The notes beneath the pieces were generated by a model. The model saw nothing but the letters and a program-made list of their open reading frames with translations, did no database searches and was not told the origin of the DNA. Below, piece after piece: positions 62,216 to 64,000 of a DNA stretch of 64,000 nt. The position numbers and the translations under genes are program-made. The stretch spans positions 2,542,001 through 2,606,000 of the forward strand of contig JANCRA010000040.1 of NCBI GenBank assembly GCA_024362935.1, written 5' to 3'. How positions within the stretch are numbered: position 1 is the stretch's first letter; each line of letters starts with the position of its first letter. This DNA is from Setophaga petechia (Eukaryota > Chordata > Aves > Passeriformes > Parulidae).

Positions 62216-63829
62216 TAAAAGAACAAATGAGATTTTCAGAGCTGTTATTTGCACTCACATTCTTAAAATATGACCCAATTTCTTTCTGCATCTGTTGACT
62301 AAGTTAATACTGAGGTTGTGAGACAAAAATGGCTCTTGTCTATTTGAGTGTCCAGAGACCAAAGCCTGTGCAGGGCCTCAAAACCCCAGACGCTGCAGTC
62401 CTGCCCTTGGAGACGTTTGGGTGCAGGGGACAAGGATGAGGCCAAAGCAGAGCACTCTCCAGATCCCAATGGGAGGAGGGGCAGATGCTGCTTGTCTTTG
62501 GTCCCCATGATCTCCCCATTTAAGTTTGAATCAGTTTTCTCCCACAACAGTATAAAGCAACCATCTTCTTCCAGTTGAGGGCACCAAGTCCATCCTGAAA
62601 GGTTATGGGCCACTCTTGCTGCTACAGTAATTTCCAGCCCCCAGCTTCCTCTGACAATGTGTCCTAAACCTCTCATGGTACTGGTGGAAACTCCGAATAG
62701 GAACATGATTGATAGCCTGAATGAGCTTCCCATGGAGAATGCACAAGCCTGCAGACAGGGCAGTGCTGCCTCCAGCTCTGCTGCTGGCTCAAGCCCCAGA
62801 GAGAAACATCTACCTGGCTCTGCCCAGCCTTCTGGGCTGTGCAAAACCCCAGGCCAGCCAGGATGCCCACCCTCCTGGAACACAATGGGAGTTTGGGTCA
62901 CTACATGGCGTAACACTGCAACAACTACACATGGGGAAGCTGAAGGGAGACATGTATTAGACCATGTCAGCAGCACAGTGCTTTAAAAGTTGGGGTTTCT
63001 TGGGGAGGGATCCAGTTCATCCAGTTCAGCAGGGGTAAGGGGGGAGAGTGGAGGAGGAAGGAGAGCATGCTGTCAGGAAAAGATAGCTTACCTCTAAGCC
63101 TCTTTCATTGAAAAACAGCAAATGGCACTCTGCCTGTCAGACAGAAACTGAAATAAACTCTGCAAGATAGAGAGATTCCTGGCATGGCTGAGCTCTGCAG
63201 GAGCACGTACCTCGGTCATCTTTCCAGATCTGTTGCCATAGGTTTACAACCAGAATATAGAATTGCCTGAAAAGCAGCATTCCAAGGAAACAGAGTTAAA
63301 ACAGCTCAAATGTGACAGGCCTAGCCCTACCCTGCAGAAGGTATTGGCAAAAATACCTCTTGATTTCTTCTTTGTGGTTTTCATATTATAATGTCCTGTT
63401 TTGCCCTTGAGTACCTGTTGGTATCCCCTGTAAGGGGTGGGTAGCAGGGCCCAGTGCCCAGGAGAGGTACACACTGGCACAGTGAGTCAGAGGACCCTCC
63501 CAATGTGCCCAGAACCCACCACTGGGACAAGCTAATGTTGGCTGGATTCAAGCAGTGGGCTGGGTAGCAGGAGGTGGTAACACCCACGAGGGGCAGAACA
63601 GGGAGAGTATGACCAAATAAAGGCTCAAGAGATTGAGAAATGAGAAGACACCGAGAGAAGGATGGAAGAATGAAGAGGTGAGACAGCAGCAGAGACTGTG
63701 TGGTGGTGGCCTCTGATGAGGATGTGAAGAGACATTTTCAAATGGTTATTGAGAAATGTTTGGAAGTAGAAAGTTGGGTTTTCCATTTCAAGTGTAATTT
63801 GAAATACTTTGTTTGACTTTCAAGACCTT
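62216..63829. other. Intergenic DNA with a 225-codon open frame, no gene supported
   Basis: The minus-strand frame 62299-62976 is the longest single frame in the window outside the CpG island and known repeats. Its translation matches no family I know and has no low-complexity or domain signature. Local GC content near 50 percent makes a chance frame of this length possible. The rest shows purine-rich stretches only. Confidence 0.6.
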
Positions 63830-64000
63830 CTTCTTCATGGCTTCATCAAGGCTGGGACCTGCCTGACCAGCTGTGGGAAATAGTGGCCTTCTATGATAGA
63901 ATGATTACAGTAGTGGACAAGGAAAGGGCCAGAGATGTCATCTACCTGGACCTCTGCACAGCCTTTGACACAGTCCCCCACAACATCCTCTCTCTAAACT
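63830..64000 (+). mobile_element. CR1 LINE reverse-transcriptase fragment, plus orientation, runs off the right edge
   Basis: The plus strand encodes the reverse-transcriptase core of a CR1 element: HGFIKAGTCLTS, then after a small frame disturbance near 63872 VAFYDRMITVVDKERARDVI and YLDLCTAFDTVPHNIL. The AFDTVPHNIL block with its preceding YLD aspartate is a hallmark of CR1/L1-type reverse transcriptase. The start near 63830 is probably the 5' truncation point. The remainder lies beyond base 64000. Confidence 0.9.

Noticed and set aside
1..64000. Search for tRNA, rRNA, microRNA, CRISPR array, phage or bacterial gene clusters
   Set aside because: No tRNA box pair, rRNA block, regularly spaced repeat or bacterial-type gene arrangement was seen; the window is plain vertebrate DNA.

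Overview
The window is vertebrate nuclear DNA, almost certainly from a bird. A large gene is split by canonical GT-AG introns. The interspersed repeats that can be recognised are mainly CR1-type LINEs, the dominant repeat of bird and other reptile genomes. The non-coding sequence is AT-rich, apart from one strong CpG island. No operons, phage, insertion sequences or CRISPR arrays are present. Species cannot be fixed from the sequence alone.

The only protein-coding gene I can support is SESN3 (sestrin 3), on the minus strand. It runs from its start codon at 35570 down to 76 and continues off the left edge. Nine coding exons are present: 35469-35570, 12217-12282, 9733-9930, 8872-9054, 8226-8462, 6529-6676, 4139-4254, 1509-1699 and 76-220. 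They join in frame into 462 codons with every splice site canonical. Only the last short exon (roughly 28 codons, by analogy with human SESN3) and the 3' UTR should lie outside. The peroxidase-like cysteine motif, the leucine-pocket residues and the acidic GATOR2-contact motif of the sestrin family are all readable.

The promoter is a CpG island of about 1.5 kb (34.73-36.3 kb). Directly upstream of the start codon it has four CCAAT boxes and several GC boxes and no evident TATA box. Intron 1 is 23 kb and holds decayed CR1 fragments, simple repeats and two hairpin-forming inverted repeats. The other introns are 0.4-2.4 kb. Intron 8 carries a roughly 0.9 kb CR1 relic and intron 7 carries a perfect 72-bp tandem duplication.

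From about 36.4 kb to the right edge (about 27.6 kb) I see no gene. This is the region upstream of SESN3. It contains simple repeats, CR1 fragments (53.54-53.87, about 62.01-62.21 and 63.83-64.00 kb), a probable MIR-like SINE near 49.3 kb and possible relics of other old repeats. All open frames there look like chance frames. I found no credible novel multi-gene system. The most useful leads are a shortened SESN3 linker compared with human, a perfect tandem duplication, a G-quadruplex-prone start of intron 1 and the GC-rich inverted repeats.
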